64,000 bases of DNA from Echinarachnius parma (GCA_037951105.1 JBAMJV010003320.1:18053-82052), one strand, 5' to 3'; shown: positions 1 through 10,889, counted from the stretch's first letter. Numbers and translations are program-made. The notes: generated by a model not told the origin, from the sequence alone.

Positions 1-644
1 GATCTTGAGGAGCCGAGAACGGTGGCAAAGTCCGGCAGTGATCACGTGGTCATCTGCCCCCGCGCTATACATAAAATAATTACATGCACTAAGCTAGCTT
101 ACAAGTTGCTTCGTAGTCCAATATATTCAGAGATAACACTCATCTCCACTATGTCCATGTCTGGGTTTAAAAAAAAAATAATACTTTGATTAAAACAGTA
201 ATTTACATCGCAGACATTCAAATATTATAGTGTAACATATACTCTAGATTTGAATAACACAGAAATATAAGTAATTAATACAATTCATTTTATAAAAGCA
301 ATTGTCTTCTCCACTTTCTCCTAATAGATTGTCACTTTGAAAAGATTATTAAAGGATGATGATGTACGTTGACATTTTGTCAGTTAATTAAATTTTTGCC
401 ATAACAAATATAGTATTATTCATAATGGTTTTAGCTCAGGAGTCAACATCAAATAAACAGCAAATAAATAGAGAGGCGTTCTTAATCTTACCTGTGTCCG
501 CCTTTTGCAAGCCAAATTTTGGGGGTGGCGTGCTCCCCAATAATTTGACAACAAACATAAAAACTAAATCCTTAGGCTTAGAGTAAAATATGTTGCGTGC
601 CCCCTCCCCAGTCTGGTTGTCAACTATATAGACTAGAATATTTA
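1..644. other. A+T-rich sequence, no gene seen
   Basis: No open frame of useful length or coding character is visible. Two short C/G-rich patches (about 520-537 and 599-612) interrupt otherwise A+T-rich DNA. They resemble the ends of G/C-rich repeats seen elsewhere in the window, but they are too short to assign. Confidence 0.6.
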
Positions 645-735
645 AAGCCAAATATCAGTACAGTATATTGGGAAACGCCCCACACACAACAAATGAAATG
701 TACGCTTTTATCACCGACCAGATTGTGAGATACAC
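645..735 (-). repeat. Dispersed repeat, inverted partner of 17985-18062
   Basis: The core GGGAAACGCCCCACACAC and the neighbouring AAAGCCAAATA recur on the opposite strand near 18 kb with small differences. About 80-90 bp align. No terminal repeats or target duplication could be defined, so the class is unknown. Two copies 17 kb apart in inverse orientation point to an interspersed element rather than a local duplication. Confidence 0.6.
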
Positions 736-1119
736 CATAAACGTAGGTGCTCGATTGATATCGCCGACGGTTGAAATTTGAAATGTTCATTCGCACATTA
801 TTTGCAAAGCACACGCAAAGCACAGCGTGCACGAATTCGATCGGCTAGCTACAAGACTCGAGCCTGGGAGGATGGGCGGAACAAGCTGTGAACTTTTCGC
901 CCAATCTAAGCGGCGCGCATGGAACTTTCCTTATATTTCTGCATTTTAAGATGTTATGGTTCAGATGTTAGCACACAAACCCTCTTTTATACTATTTCAA
1001 CCAAGTTGATCAGTTGGTTTGGACAATAGAGTTGAGTTCCGTACAACCTGTTCCAATACCGCTCTGCATGGCTTTTATTCACAGGCTGCCTCATACTCGT
1101 TTTGATAAAGTAGCACTTG

Positions 1120-2255
1120 CTGAAATGAATACTAAGAATGACAGCATAAGTTTATTCATTTTCGCTTATTGTGGAATATAATTATTACTTAATGGTGGTA
1201 TTCAACTAATGTCGGCGGTATTCTCTCTAAATAAAACAATATGCATGGCATGTCCGAACATAAAACTAAGAATGATATCGATTGGGTTGCTTTCATTATA
1301 TTACAATTATTTGTTATCATTATGATAAACGAACTAGACGAATGGACACTATTATAGAGGGATAGTGTCTAGATTATAAAGTATACGAACTGAAAATGAA
1401 ATTGACAACACATGATTACGTCTACAATAGTATCTTTAATTATAGGATACAACTTGTTATCATTGAAACATGTACATTTATACTAAATACACACAGTATT
1501 CACGTGGGAAACGTCTTGCTGCATGCAGTATGACTGATTGCATAAAATGACACCAACATGATTATATTTACTGTTTTGATTAGACAGGATACAACTTGTT
1601 ATCATCGATACACATTTGTTTAATATAAAAATACAGTATTCTAGTGGGATGATTATGTCTTTTTTGAAGTGTGAATTATTGCATATATCACACGAATTTT
1701 AAAACTGAGAATGACAACATAATTATGTTTGTGTTTATTGGGTTGATTATAGAAAATAGCTTGTTATTATTATTACACATTTTATACTATAAAAACACAT
1801 TATTCTAAGAGAAGGACATGTCTTGTTGAAGTATGAATTATTGCATATATCACACTAATTTTTAAACTGAAAATGACAGCATATAATATGTTTGTGTTTA
1901 TTGGGTTGATTATGGAATTATAACTTGATATTATTAATACACATTTTATACTATAAAATACAATATTCTAGAGGGATACTACCTGGATACTATGTCTTGT
2001 TGAACTCATATCACACTAATTTTAAAACTGACATTGACAACATAATTATATACATTTATGTTGATTGGTTTAAATATAGGATACAACTTGATATCATCGA
2101 TACTTATTTAAACTAAAAACATAAAGTATTATACAGGGATAACGTTGTATTGTTATTGCACAATTATATCACAACCATTTTAAAACTTAGAACTACAGAC
2201 ATTACAGTGTTTGTTTTAATTATAGAATACTACACTTGATTATCATTTATATAAA
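1120..2255. repeat. Decayed tandem array, about 160-bp unit
   Basis: A block containing AAAACTGARAATGACAACAT, then TTTATTGGGTTGATTATAG, ATACAACTTGTTATCAT and a variant of AGTATTCTAGAGGGAT returns roughly every 160 bp. Anchors lie near 1391, 1544, 1702, 1863, 2024 and 2182, with poorer units further upstream. About seven or eight units can be followed. They differ by many substitutions and small indels, so the array is old. It has no coding potential and no transposon ends were seen. It could be a satellite remnant or an amplified segment of a transposon. Confidence 0.8.
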
Positions 2256-2321
2256 CCCTGCATGAACAGGGAGTAGAAATGCAATGGAAATTCGCGTAGA
2301 TTAAAGAGAATGAATGCTGAT

Positions 2322-2395
2322 GGTTCCTTAGCGTGCAATCTTGATTAGGAACGACATTTCTTGGCATAAATCCTGCGATATTATTCTCACTTCGT
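2322..2395 (+). repeat. Family H dispersed repeat, copy 1
   Basis: The sequence GGTTCCTTAGCG followed by ATTAGGAACGACATTTCTTG and ATCCTGCGAT is shared with 2918-2995 in the same orientation and with 8143-8208 on the other strand. The class is unknown. The two direct copies flank the poly-C and GGGCAAA-rich block at 2480-2915. Confidence 0.7.
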
Positions 2396-2489
2396 GTCCC
2401 TCCGGAACGCCTGCGCATGAATATTACCAAAGTGGTGTCTATTTTAATACAGTATGTAATTTGATCAAGGCTAAATTGTCATGTGTGTC

Positions 2490-2537
2490 TCCCCCCCCCC
2501 CCCCTCCAGCACCCCCCTCCCCCCCCCCCCCCCCCCC
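2490..2537. repeat. C-rich homopolymer tract
   Basis: Two runs of 14 or more C residues are separated by TCCAGCACCCCCCTCC. The open frames crossing it translate to proline runs and are not genes. Similar pure G or C runs recur at 2867, 5380, 11119, 23424, 23759, 30600, 31157, 36366, 53874 and 56092. Confidence 0.9.
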
Positions 2538-2689
2538 ACTCCGCTCTGTTTATCCTCATTTCTGCATGCGTGTGTATGTATTGTCAATATTAAACAGATG
2601 TTTTATTAATCATATTTGTCTTTAAATAAGTCAATGAGAGGGAATTTCGCGGAATTAGTATAATTATGGTTCCCATATAGAGATACGAG

Positions 2690-2915
2690 TCGGGGTGGGG
2701 GTAAGGGGGAGTGTGGGTGGGAGTTGGAGCCCCCAATAGTTTTGAAAACGGCTAAATTCGGGCAAAATGTACATCAAATCCGGGCAAAGCCATGCCATTT
2801 CGCTCAAAAGCATGTCATATTAATTTTAGGCGGTCATACTTATGTCATTTTCTTGCAAAATAACCCCCCCCCCCCCCCCCCTCCCGGCAAAAAAGTGTGT
2901 CCATCCATACGCCCA
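2690..2915 (-). repeat. Family F repeat (GGGCAAA array with C tract), copy 1
   Basis: Imperfect units with TTCGGGCAAAATG or CGGGCAAAGCCATG are followed by a run of about 17 C and then a CATACGCCCATGAG end. The same order of parts occurs at 11110-11465 and 23405-23790. Orientation is called minus because the unit reads TTGCCCGAATATGA on the other strand. No protein is encoded. Confidence 0.7.
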
Positions 2916-2917
2916 TG

Positions 2918-2995
2918 AGGATTCCTTAGCGCGTGTCGTTATTAGGAACGACATTTCTTGGCATTAATCCGAAATCTTCGTGTTCTCGATCAGCA
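2918..2995 (+). repeat. Family H dispersed repeat, copy 2
   Basis: This direct partner of 2322-2395 shares ATTAGGAACGACATTTCTTG and the preceding CCTTAGCG. The two copies bracket a family F and poly-C block. Either that block inserted next to H and H was duplicated, or unequal exchange occurred. Confidence 0.7.
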
Positions 2996-3405
2996 ATCCT
3001 TCTCAAGAAATATAGAACGCACATGATTATAAATGAGCGTTAAACAAGTTGTGCAGCTTTGAATGTTTTCGTATTTTACACTCTACCCCCAAATTAATTG
3101 ATTGTCATAGTCCGCTATTCATTTGAATGTCATAACATCCAATTTAGGAAATTGTGATCATCATCTCCGTTTCATAAAGTCTGAAAGTAATGAGAAGAGC
3201 TATTGCAAATCTTGTTTGTGTTTCTAAGTTCGAAAACAAAATGTTACTTGTTATCATATAGCGTGTTTCCGAAGAAGCTGCAGTACATGTGTTTTTCCCC
3301 ATTTCAACATCGATCACTAATCATGCCTGATTCATCCATGAACTATAAAGTATAATTATAATCTATCAGCCTGGAGACGAGGATAATTTTGCGTTATGTA
3401 TACTA

Positions 3406-3520
3406 GCATGTCTAGTGGCCAGAGCTCTGCTATTCTCACTTATCGGCCCGGGTTCGAATATTAGGCTGCGTCTCTCGGATGGTGACGATAAAGGGCGGTC
3501 CCAGAGGTAAATAATCAAAA
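3406..3520 (+). mobile_element. tRNA-derived SINE, family S1
   Basis: An A-box-like TCTAGTGGCCAGAGC is followed about 25 bp later by a good B box in GGGTTCGAATA, the internal RNA polymerase III promoter layout of tRNA-derived SINEs. After it comes GGATGGTGACGATAAAGGGC and GGTCCCAG, then an A+T-rich tail with AAATAATCA. Near-identical copies lie at 16325-16442 (plus) and 37383-37490 (minus), which supports retroposition. No clear target duplication was found. Confidence 0.85.
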
Positions 3521-3588
3521 TTGATTAAACGCGTCTGTGAAAACCATTACAAACCAACCTGTAGATAATCATTTATAGCTGTGTCTTT

Positions 3589-3896
3589 AATTGGACAAAG
3601 CTTTCGGAGTACCTTCGACAAAAGATTTATGATACTTGATTCTGATTGGACAAGAAGACTTGCTATTGCATTTCTGATTGGCTGAAAGTCCAGGAAACAT
3701 TGTCATTTGTGTAACACTGCAGTCTTAGCAAATGTTGTGTTATAGGGTCCCAATGGCATCGGTACGACGTCCATTAGTCACGATATTCTGAATTCGGTGT
3801 TTCTGATTGGCTAAGAATACCACGCAGGGTCACTTGTTTCTATAATAGTTGATGTCACTTGGTTACTAACTTCTAAATCCGCGCTTGTGATTGGCT
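3589..3896. promoter_or_regulatory. Cluster of five ATTGG boxes
   Basis: ATTGG occurs five times, in hexamers beginning at 3589, 3644, 3676, 3805 and 3889. The last three read GATTGGCT, the inverse CCAAT-box consensus bound by NF-Y, and all boxes point the same way. The surrounding units are loosely similar, so the cluster may be a decayed tandem repeat and not a promoter. No TATA box, CpG island or open frame is tied to it. Confidence 0.3.
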
Positions 3897-3899
3897 GAG

Positions 3900-4616
3900 A
3901 GTAGAAAACGGTGTCGTTTCATTACGGTTTTGTGTGTGAAAAGTACCCCTGTGGGATATCAGAAAGTCCTTCGCATCATCGCATGACAGGTTGACAGGGA
4001 TGGGGCAAAAGTGATCTATTTCCGTGGTTATTTTGGCCAAGGATTGCGTGACTTTAAAGGCGCCCAGCTAGCATGGCTAGGGGTGGCGAAATCTAGGTCA
4101 TATTCGCTACAAAACCTTCAGAGGCTAAAAAGGGCAATGCGCAACACCCGTGAAGTATGAAACCATTTAATGAATAATTCTACACAGAGGCCGCGAGTAT
4201 AACTTAAGTATGTTGTACGTTTAAAGCATGCAATCATAGTATTGTGAATAATTCGGTCGAAAACTAGAAACGTTTGTCCCCCTCTTCTGCAAGTGTGAAT
4301 CAATTATATAATAGTCTGCACCGTTGAAGTTTCGATTGGTCATTCATTGTTGGTGCTAGTTATTGTTATCACCATGGTAACGCGAATCGAGTTTGTTCCA
4401 GATTATGTGATTCACTGTCATTGTCATCTTTGGGAGCTAGTCATGAACACACTCACTCCCGAAAATGGTTGTCCCTATCATAGTTAATAAAAAAGATATA
4501 TACAATTTTATATGCAAAACCAGTAAGCGATGATTACAAAAATAAGTGAATTAAGCGGATCCATACACTGCGTAACATATTTTAAAGATAATGTAAATTT
4601 TCCTCTGAGTATGGGT
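3900..4616. other. No recognisable feature
   Basis: This is unique-looking A+T-rich sequence. A 61-residue open frame on the minus strand (4118-4303) has no features of a real protein. Another GATTGG box lies at about 4332. Confidence 0.5.
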
Positions 4617-4718
4617 CATGGGCGTCGATACTTACGTAATACCCATTCATCAGGGGGGATGGATGAATGGATCATCCCCCCCTGATCAATGGGTATCAAT
4701 GACATATCGACGCCCGTG
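4617..4718. repeat. 100-bp near-perfect hairpin
   Basis: GGGCGTCGATA (4620-4630) pairs with TATCGACGCCC (4705-4715). The inner parts ATACCCATTCATCAGGGG and the inverse at about 4674-4696 also pair, leaving a loop of roughly 14 bases. TATGGGT lies on both flanks in direct orientation and may be a target duplication. The layout suggests a tiny fold-back transposon. Confidence 0.7.
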
Positions 4719-5336
4719 GTATGGGTATTCAGAATCATAATGAAGCCAGGCGAAATAATAATATAAAGTATCATCAGCACGCAGCGACATAATCATTTCA
4801 CTGATAATCCCTTTAACTTTCCAATTGCCGGACAGTTTAATACGGCCTGTCAACACGTGTTATTAGGAAAAGTACAATAATTGAATAACTGAAGGGAATA
4901 GCCCACGTAGGGGTGTCATGTTAAATATAAGACACAGAAGATAAAACCACACACAAACCTTGTCATCTTCATTCAAAGTCATTTTATTATCAGATACGCG
5001 CCTCTGTTTTGCAAAGACCTTTTTTTTAGAGTTTTGAAAATGATATTGACCCTATATATAAACCCCAAGGGTGTGAAGCATTGAAACCCTATGTCATATC
5101 TTTTATCTTTCAGCCTCTCCAGTTTACATATAAATGTCGCCCCATACGGTGGCGTTTGCCTAAAAATGCTGTAGCGAACATTGTTTGCATAATAATGTTG
5201 ACCCCCATATTTACTTCCGGTTGTCACGGTATATCATACACTGAGGGGTAGGCTATACTTTCTGAAGGAATTGGCGTACGAAAGCGGTCCTTCAAACCCA
5301 CCATATATGGCAGTTGCCAATTATATTCCATCCATG
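4719..5336. other. No recognisable feature
   Basis: Minus-strand open frames of 73-82 codons here show no recognisable motif. One of them runs into the neighbouring poly-C tract. Confidence 0.5.
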
Positions 5337-5341
5337 CTATA

Positions 5342-5503
5342 CAGGGGCCGCGGAACCGAGGGGGCTGGGGGCTGCAGCCCCCCCCCCCCCCCCCCCCACT
5401 TTTTTTTGGCTTAAAACAAAGAAATACATAAGCATAAAATAACAATTATTATAACAATTAAAATGTGTCAGCCCCCACGTTCAAAACCTTTCCGCGGCCC
5501 CTG
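5342..5503. mobile_element. 162-bp inverted-terminal-repeat element with C tract
   Basis: The ends are CAGGGGCCGCGGAA and its exact inverse TTCCGCGGCCCCTG. CTATA flanks both sides (5337-5341 and 5504-5508). The interior holds GGGGGCTGGGGGCTGCAGCC, a run of about 20 C and an A+T-rich half. CAGGG-type ends suggest hAT superfamily ancestry. The visible duplication is 5 bp, shorter than the usual hAT 8 bp, so the superfamily is uncertain. It has no coding capacity. Confidence 0.75.
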
Positions 5504-5749
5504 CTATAGAAGATCATGAAGATATTAACTTACATAATAATCATTAGGAAATCGATTTCCCTACATTCAATAGTAAATTCGACATAATAACACTAAAAAA
5601 AACAACTGACATAATTGCATTTTCACTTTAACATTTTTGGCCTTATTATTGTAAATAATGCCCCGTTCGTATACATGTATAGGGTAACGATAGTTTTGAT
5701 TCCCGACTACATTGCACTATAAATCATAGAACTCGCTTTATCTTTGGAC

Positions 5750-5884
5750 ATTCGTCGTTTAACGCGAAGGTCTTGGATTCGAATCTCAGCCCGGAAACCA
5801 TGAAACGTGATCCAAATGTGCTGCTCTCAATTAACCCACAACATGAGACCGCGTCATCGAGCCCACGCCAATCACTTACCATGC
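5750..5884 (+). repeat. Possible tRNA-derived SINE fragment
   Basis: A B-box-like GGATTCGAATCTC occurs near 5772, followed by CTGCTCTCAATTAACCCAC. This resembles the tail of family S2 (7570-7745, 63737-63990). The upstream A box is poor. It is bounded on the right by the TTAA of a family A element. Confidence 0.4.
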
Positions 5885-5888
5885 TTAA

Positions 5889-6574
5889 ATGGAGAGTTGA
5901 GTTTTGGTAAAGAGAGCACAGTTTTTGTCAAACTGAATGTTTGTAACCAAAACGTGCACCATTACATTACAAACTAATAGTTATAACTCCAACATGCTCG
6001 AAAGGAATAACAAATTACAAATGACTAAGTAAAAAGCCTGTTGTCATTAAATAAAGGCTGTCAAAACTCAAGTGGGTGCTCTTTAAACACTCTTCGGTAT
6101 CAATCATTTTAAATAAAATATTGTGCATGTGATGTTTTGTTGAAATAGTGATCAGATAGAGGGATAATCAACAACTATTTAAAAACCTCTTTTGTAAATT
6201 TTTGAATTTTTTTTTTTTTTTTTAATGTGATTTCCATTTCTCTAAAAAAGCATCGGTTTCAACCATTTTTCATAAACGATTATGCATGTGATGTTTTTGT
6301 TGAAATAATGATTAAATAGAGAGATCATCAACAACTATTTAAAAATCTCTTTTGAATACAAAAAAAAAAAATCATCGAATAAATCTGGGCCCCAGATTTA
6401 TTCCGATCGGATATATGTATTGATATTTCAGCTGTTTCAGAACCGATTTTGATCAAATAAAGTGTATTCTGCCATTAAAATTGTATGCTCTTTCAAATAT
6501 TACACTCAATTTTTTCATTAAGTCAACAAAAAATATTTCGTGCAGCGCCCTCTATACCAAAACTGAACTACCCC
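5889..6574 (+). mobile_element. Family A TTAA-flanked MITE, copy A1
   Basis: TTAA flanks both ends (5885-5888 and 6575-6578). The left end reads GGAGAGTTGAGTTTTGGT and the right end ACCAAAACTGAACTACCCC, which are terminal inverted repeats with a few mismatches. The interior matches five other copies, with blocks such as AGTTATAACTCCA, CATGCTCGAAAGG, TTGTGCATGTGATG, GATATTTCAG and GCGCCCTCTATACC. It is the longest copy, at 686 bp. TTAA duplications with short inverted ends are typical of piggyBac-type transposons, so a non-autonomous piggyBac-like element is inferred. No transposase is encoded. Confidence 0.85.
6377..6403. repeat. Palindromic core of MITE A1
   Basis: GAATAAATCTGGG, one base, then CCCAGATTTATTC form 13-bp perfect arms. 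A palindrome sits at the equivalent place in every other family A copy, but with a different sequence. Confidence 0.85.
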
Positions 6575-6578
6575 TTAA

Positions 6579-7569
6579 ATAAATTATTATTTTATTTGGC
6601 GAGGGAAATGAAAGCGTAAGTATCGCAAAAATATGTCTTTCAAAACAATGTTTGAGCAAAATCTGTTCAGAAACGGCTGAGATGTCCACACATAAAGTAA
6701 TTCTAATACAAGACATGTGCGTTGATTTTATTCGCGATTCGACCAATATTACATTTAATCTTGATAAAACCTACACATTCGTGAAAATAACTGGAAGTGG
6801 ATTGTAAGAACAATTTTCTATTGAGCGTTCATCTTTCGCGCGTGGTACGATGGTAGGGTTAACGCGGTATAGCAATTGCATAATCAAACTTATTTTCAGA
6901 GTTGTTAGGCTTTAAAGTTCTTTAAACTTTTAAAAGCAATTGTTATCCGCAAGTTTGATTTGTCATAACAAAAATAAAATTGAAAGAACAAGGCAATAAT
7001 AAGAGTGACATTTAAGATTGCGTCGGCCATCGGTTGCCTCTGAGACAGCACGTAACTCCCACTGATGCGGCCGGAGCCAGTTTTATTGTTCTCCAACTAA
7101 TTACTCGCACCCCGAACTGCCAGAAAACACCACGATGATGCACCGTCGCGGAGAGCTGGTGTTAATTTATAATTATGATTTGAAATAAAAGACGGATAAA
7201 TTGGAGACGGAAGCGGTGCCTAGGCTGTGATGAACTCATTCACACCCCAGCTTCTAAGTTTGTCAACTTGGCCATGTTGGCGTTGGACTAATCGCATCCG
7301 TTCCGGCAACGTGATGTTGATTACGCACATTGGCTTGGTTTCCTTCGGTGTAATTTCATCTTTAAAACAATACATAAAGACATTAACTGGTTGAGGGGCA
7401 AGGACAAGCGTCACGCATGCTGACTGACATTTACGCATTAACCCTTCCGATGCCGCATACTTATGTTTAACAAAGTAACACGTCAAACCCGTGTGTAATG
7501 ATGGTGATAATGATAATAATATTATACAGTGCATTTAGTATTCAATTAATTCAAAATATTTTAAAGGAA
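6579..7569. other. No recognisable feature
   Basis: The 7000-7500 part is somewhat less A+T-rich. A 104-codon minus-strand frame (7220-7534) begins MHCIILLSLSPSLHTGLTCY. I recognise no family, and no upstream element or splice pattern supports it. Confidence 0.45.
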
Positions 7570-7745
7570 TAATTGTTCCCGTCATATCCCAATTTACCCC
7601 ACCTGGGCTGAGAGCAGCAATGCATGCATTGTTAATATATTGCTGAAGGATGTACATTAAATGCTGGGTCACAATCGGTTTCGATCCCGGAGCCTCCGCT
7701 CCTCCGATCGCACGACAACGCCTCCACCATGTCCGCCTATACTAT
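7570..7745 (-). mobile_element. tRNA-derived SINE, family S2
   Basis: On the minus strand, GGACATGGTGGAGGCG is followed by CCGGGATCGAAACC, an A/B-box-like pair. The tail then contains TTGCTGCTCTCAGCCCAGGT and GGTAAATTGGGATA. The same tail motif (TTGCTGCTCTGTACGGTGTG then AAATGGGTACC) occurs after a B box at 63737-63990. Position relative to the pol III boxes supports a SINE. Confidence 0.7.
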
Positions 7746-8142
7746 AATGGAAGCGAAACAATTAGTGGTCACTTTAGACAGGTGCATGGCCAATTTAGAC
7801 AGTTTGTTTGGGATTCATGCTGATTGGTCATTACAGGCAGGTGGCTGCTCTGTAGGGGGTTGACCACTGATTTAGACGTACATATTAAATGATGGATACA
7901 AATTATCTTTGTTGTGATGATTGTGAAAGGACTGGCCTGGACCAGCACTTTATCAGGTTCTGCTATTGCTGGCTCTTGTTTTGTTTTTGTTTTTTACCAA
8001 CTAAAATATTCTATTAATTGTGATTACTCAGTGATTTATGTTATTTTTGTAAACGATGTTGTGTTTGCTAAATACATTTCATTTTTATTTCATATCGTGT
8101 CTGGATATGCGTGCACACAGGCTTCCAAGGGGACACACAGGG
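7746..8142. other. No recognisable feature
   Basis: Overlapping plus-strand frames of 67-77 codons (7914-8259) have a hydrophobic start but no recognisable domain. They run into a dispersed repeat. Confidence 0.5.
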
Positions 8143-8208
8143 TGTGAGAAATCGCAGGATTTTTGCCAAGAAATGTCACTTCTAATAAAGGAACTCGCTA
8201 AGGAACCG
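8143..8208 (-). repeat. Family H dispersed repeat, copy 3
   Basis: The inverse strand reads GGTTCCTTAGCGAGTTCC, then ATTAGAAGTGACATTTCTTG and ATCCTGCGATTTCTCAC, matching 2322-2395. It shows that H is an interspersed family and not just a local duplication. Confidence 0.7.
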
Positions 8209-8357
8209 TCAGTATTTAATTCCCCGCCTGTCATCCACTCGTTTTTTTCTCCTTATTAGAATAACGATTCAGTCGTAAAGTAGATGTACTATCGTATGAC
8301 AAACCTTTTAACATGGCCTTTATTCCCATTTCATGATGTAAACAATACTAATTTTAG

Positions 8358-8453
8358 CTTGATATCACAAATTCAGTTCTTGATACCACAACATGAATTT
8401 CTTGAAAGCACACATTAATTTCTTGATATCACAAATTCAAATGTTGATATCAA
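8358..8453. repeat. Short tandem repeat, 21-22-bp unit
   Basis: CTTGATATCACAAATTCA-like units start at 8358, 8379, 8401, 8422 and 8443. Each contains GATATC or a variant, itself a palindrome. About four and a half units are present. Confidence 0.8.
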
Positions 8454-9602
8454 GAAGTGCCATTTGTTAAGATGGACAGTTCTCCACCAGACAATGTATG
8501 CATTGTTATATCACTGGTTGAAGATTTAGTATGTAATATATTGCTTGTCACATCAATCAAATCTAGTGATTTTGTACATCATTAAACCTCAAGGAACTCC
8601 CCGTGCGGCCCCCGATGCAATGGTACGGTTGAGCTTATTATGATAATCCCAAAGTCTCATGCGAAGCCTGTTTAATACACCAAATGTGCTTTATTCATGA
8701 TGTAATTGTGCTTATATGAACTGTGATATATTATGTATAGCATTTTAATAACAACAGCGCACCAACATATGTCTACATAATGCAGGTTATAAGGCCGGAG
8801 ACCTGTCTTTTTCGAATCATAGAGGTGTAATGGATGAAATGTGGGGTTTTATTGGCTCTCCCTGACCAACCGGAAGCGGACGTTGATGGTACAAAGCGAG
8901 GTGACCTTCAGTCGTACAGTTAGCAATATCGCCTGCCTATAGCCTGTAGCGATCTTCTTGCGTTGCTTATGATTGAGTCCCGCGCAAGGATCTTGACGCA
9001 TCGGCATGCAATGCTTTACAAACACCGATCTCCAGCAGTTCCAAGCATGGTTCCAAGTGTATAGAGCTCGTTGGCTCCAAGACGGGATGACATAAATTTC
9101 ATGCGCGACAGACCGTAACATTTTACGAATGTAATGTGATCCGCTAGTAAAATTATCCTTTTCTGGTTCTCATAAATTGTCCCATTCATTTTGAAGCTGT
9201 CGAGAAATGAATTTCCCCGGGTACTGAACGATGCATGCGAATTGAGTCGCTTTTGTTGGAATTTTTATTTTTTTATTTTTTAATATTCCTAATATTTGTT
9301 TCTGAATGTTGATATTATTCTCGATCATGCTTTGTTAATTACTATATTGGAATTAGTTGTAGGAATCGTTGACCAACTCTCATGTGTTAAGTATATAGTT
9401 GATGTCGAATTACTTGTAATCATTAATGACGATTTACTTGATTATCTGGTATTTTGCATAACATATCAGCAATTATTGGCAAATATTAGGAAGCATCTTA
9501 CATCGCTGTGATATACTGACACATCTGTTTTCTGTCCGCTATGATTTCAAATTCCTGCAAAATATAAGTAATGCGCAGAGACAAAAGACAGAACGTTATA
9601 GA
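8454..9602. other. No recognisable gene; GC-richer patch at 8850-9120
   Basis: The patch holds a 90-codon minus-strand frame (8849-9121) of near-average base composition, unlike its A+T-rich surroundings. I recognise no motif in it or in the opposite strand, which has stops. It may be a decayed exon or an unidentified repeat. Confidence 0.4.
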
Positions 9603-9694
9603 CAGAAATAACCGTCTCTTCATGGAATTTATTATATATCGGATTGTTAAAAATCCGAAATCCCATGAACATGATGAAGAGACGGTTATTTCTG
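9603..9694. repeat. Hairpin with perfect 21-bp arms
   Basis: CAGAAATAACCGTCTCTTCA and one more base (9603-9623) is repeated exactly in inverse at 9674-9694. The 50-bp spacer contains further pairing (TCGGATT with AATCCGA; CATGGAATTT with AAATCCCATG). GAACGTTA lies outside both arms, as GAACGTTATAG on the left and GAACGTTACAG on the right. The size and shape resemble a small-RNA precursor or a recent fold-back insertion. Confidence 0.75.
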
Positions 9695-9699
9695 TGTAA

Positions 9700-10060
9700 G
9701 AACGTTACAGCATTACCGGGTTCAAAATTACAAAGGATCGATATATCAGCGATTCTTGCTATCATACGATGCTTTTAAAAATGATATTTCGAAACTAAGG
9801 TGCCCATTATTTATGTCCGTCTGATGAGAAATTGTATGTATTAGTGTTTCAAGAACGACATTGGCTCAACAATGACTTTTACCCTTTCTGGGAAACCAAA
9901 ATGTCAAACTGTTATGACTCACTTTAATTTGTTGCAACTTTCGTTCTTCATAAAAAAAGGGGAAATAAAAAAGAACCCTCAATGAAGTAACGGCTAAATA
10001 TGTTATGATTTCATGATCATATGATTTGAAACGATGTGACAGAGTGACGATTGATATGCG
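9700..10060. other. No recognisable feature
   Basis: The minus-strand frame 9866-10108 starts in the neighbouring family E repeat (MEQKHSFLEALDDSA) and runs into non-homologous sequence here. It contains no known domain. Confidence 0.4.
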
Positions 10061-10345
10061 GACTGCGGAGTCATCCAATGCTTCTAAGAATGAGTGTTTT
10101 TGTTCCATATTTGTTAGTTTTCAGCAAGTAATTGATTTCGCAAAATCCTCTTTCTGAATACGTATAATTGTGTTTACAGGCTTGCATTATTTCTCCAGGT
10201 TATCCGAGTAAATGTCCGTGAAATTTCTATATTTAAAGGTACCTTTTCTTGTGGGTCAGGATTAGAATATTTCAGCCGTTTCTTATGTTCTTAGCTGATT
10301 TTCTCAAATATACTGTATTTACATTTGCATTTGTTGTTGTTTTAA
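10061..10345 (+). repeat. Family E dispersed repeat, copy 1
   Basis: This 285-bp block aligns imperfectly, in inverse orientation, to 25390-25676. Shared blocks include GACTCCGCA, ATATGGAACAAAAACAC, AATTGTGTTTACAGGCT, ATTTCAGCCGTTTCTTA and GATTTTCTC. No terminal repeats are seen. On the minus strand of this copy an ATG opens MEQKHSFLEALDDSA. The partner keeps the same frame with one codon fewer. Confidence 0.75.
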
Positions 10346-10365
10346 TTTTAAGTTTCCCCGCATTT

Positions 10366-10889
<524 letters not shown>

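Noticed and set aside
8849-9121. 90-codon minus-strand frame in a GC-richer patch
   Set aside because: It is unrecognised, with no start context, splice signals or neighbours; kept only as a compositional note.
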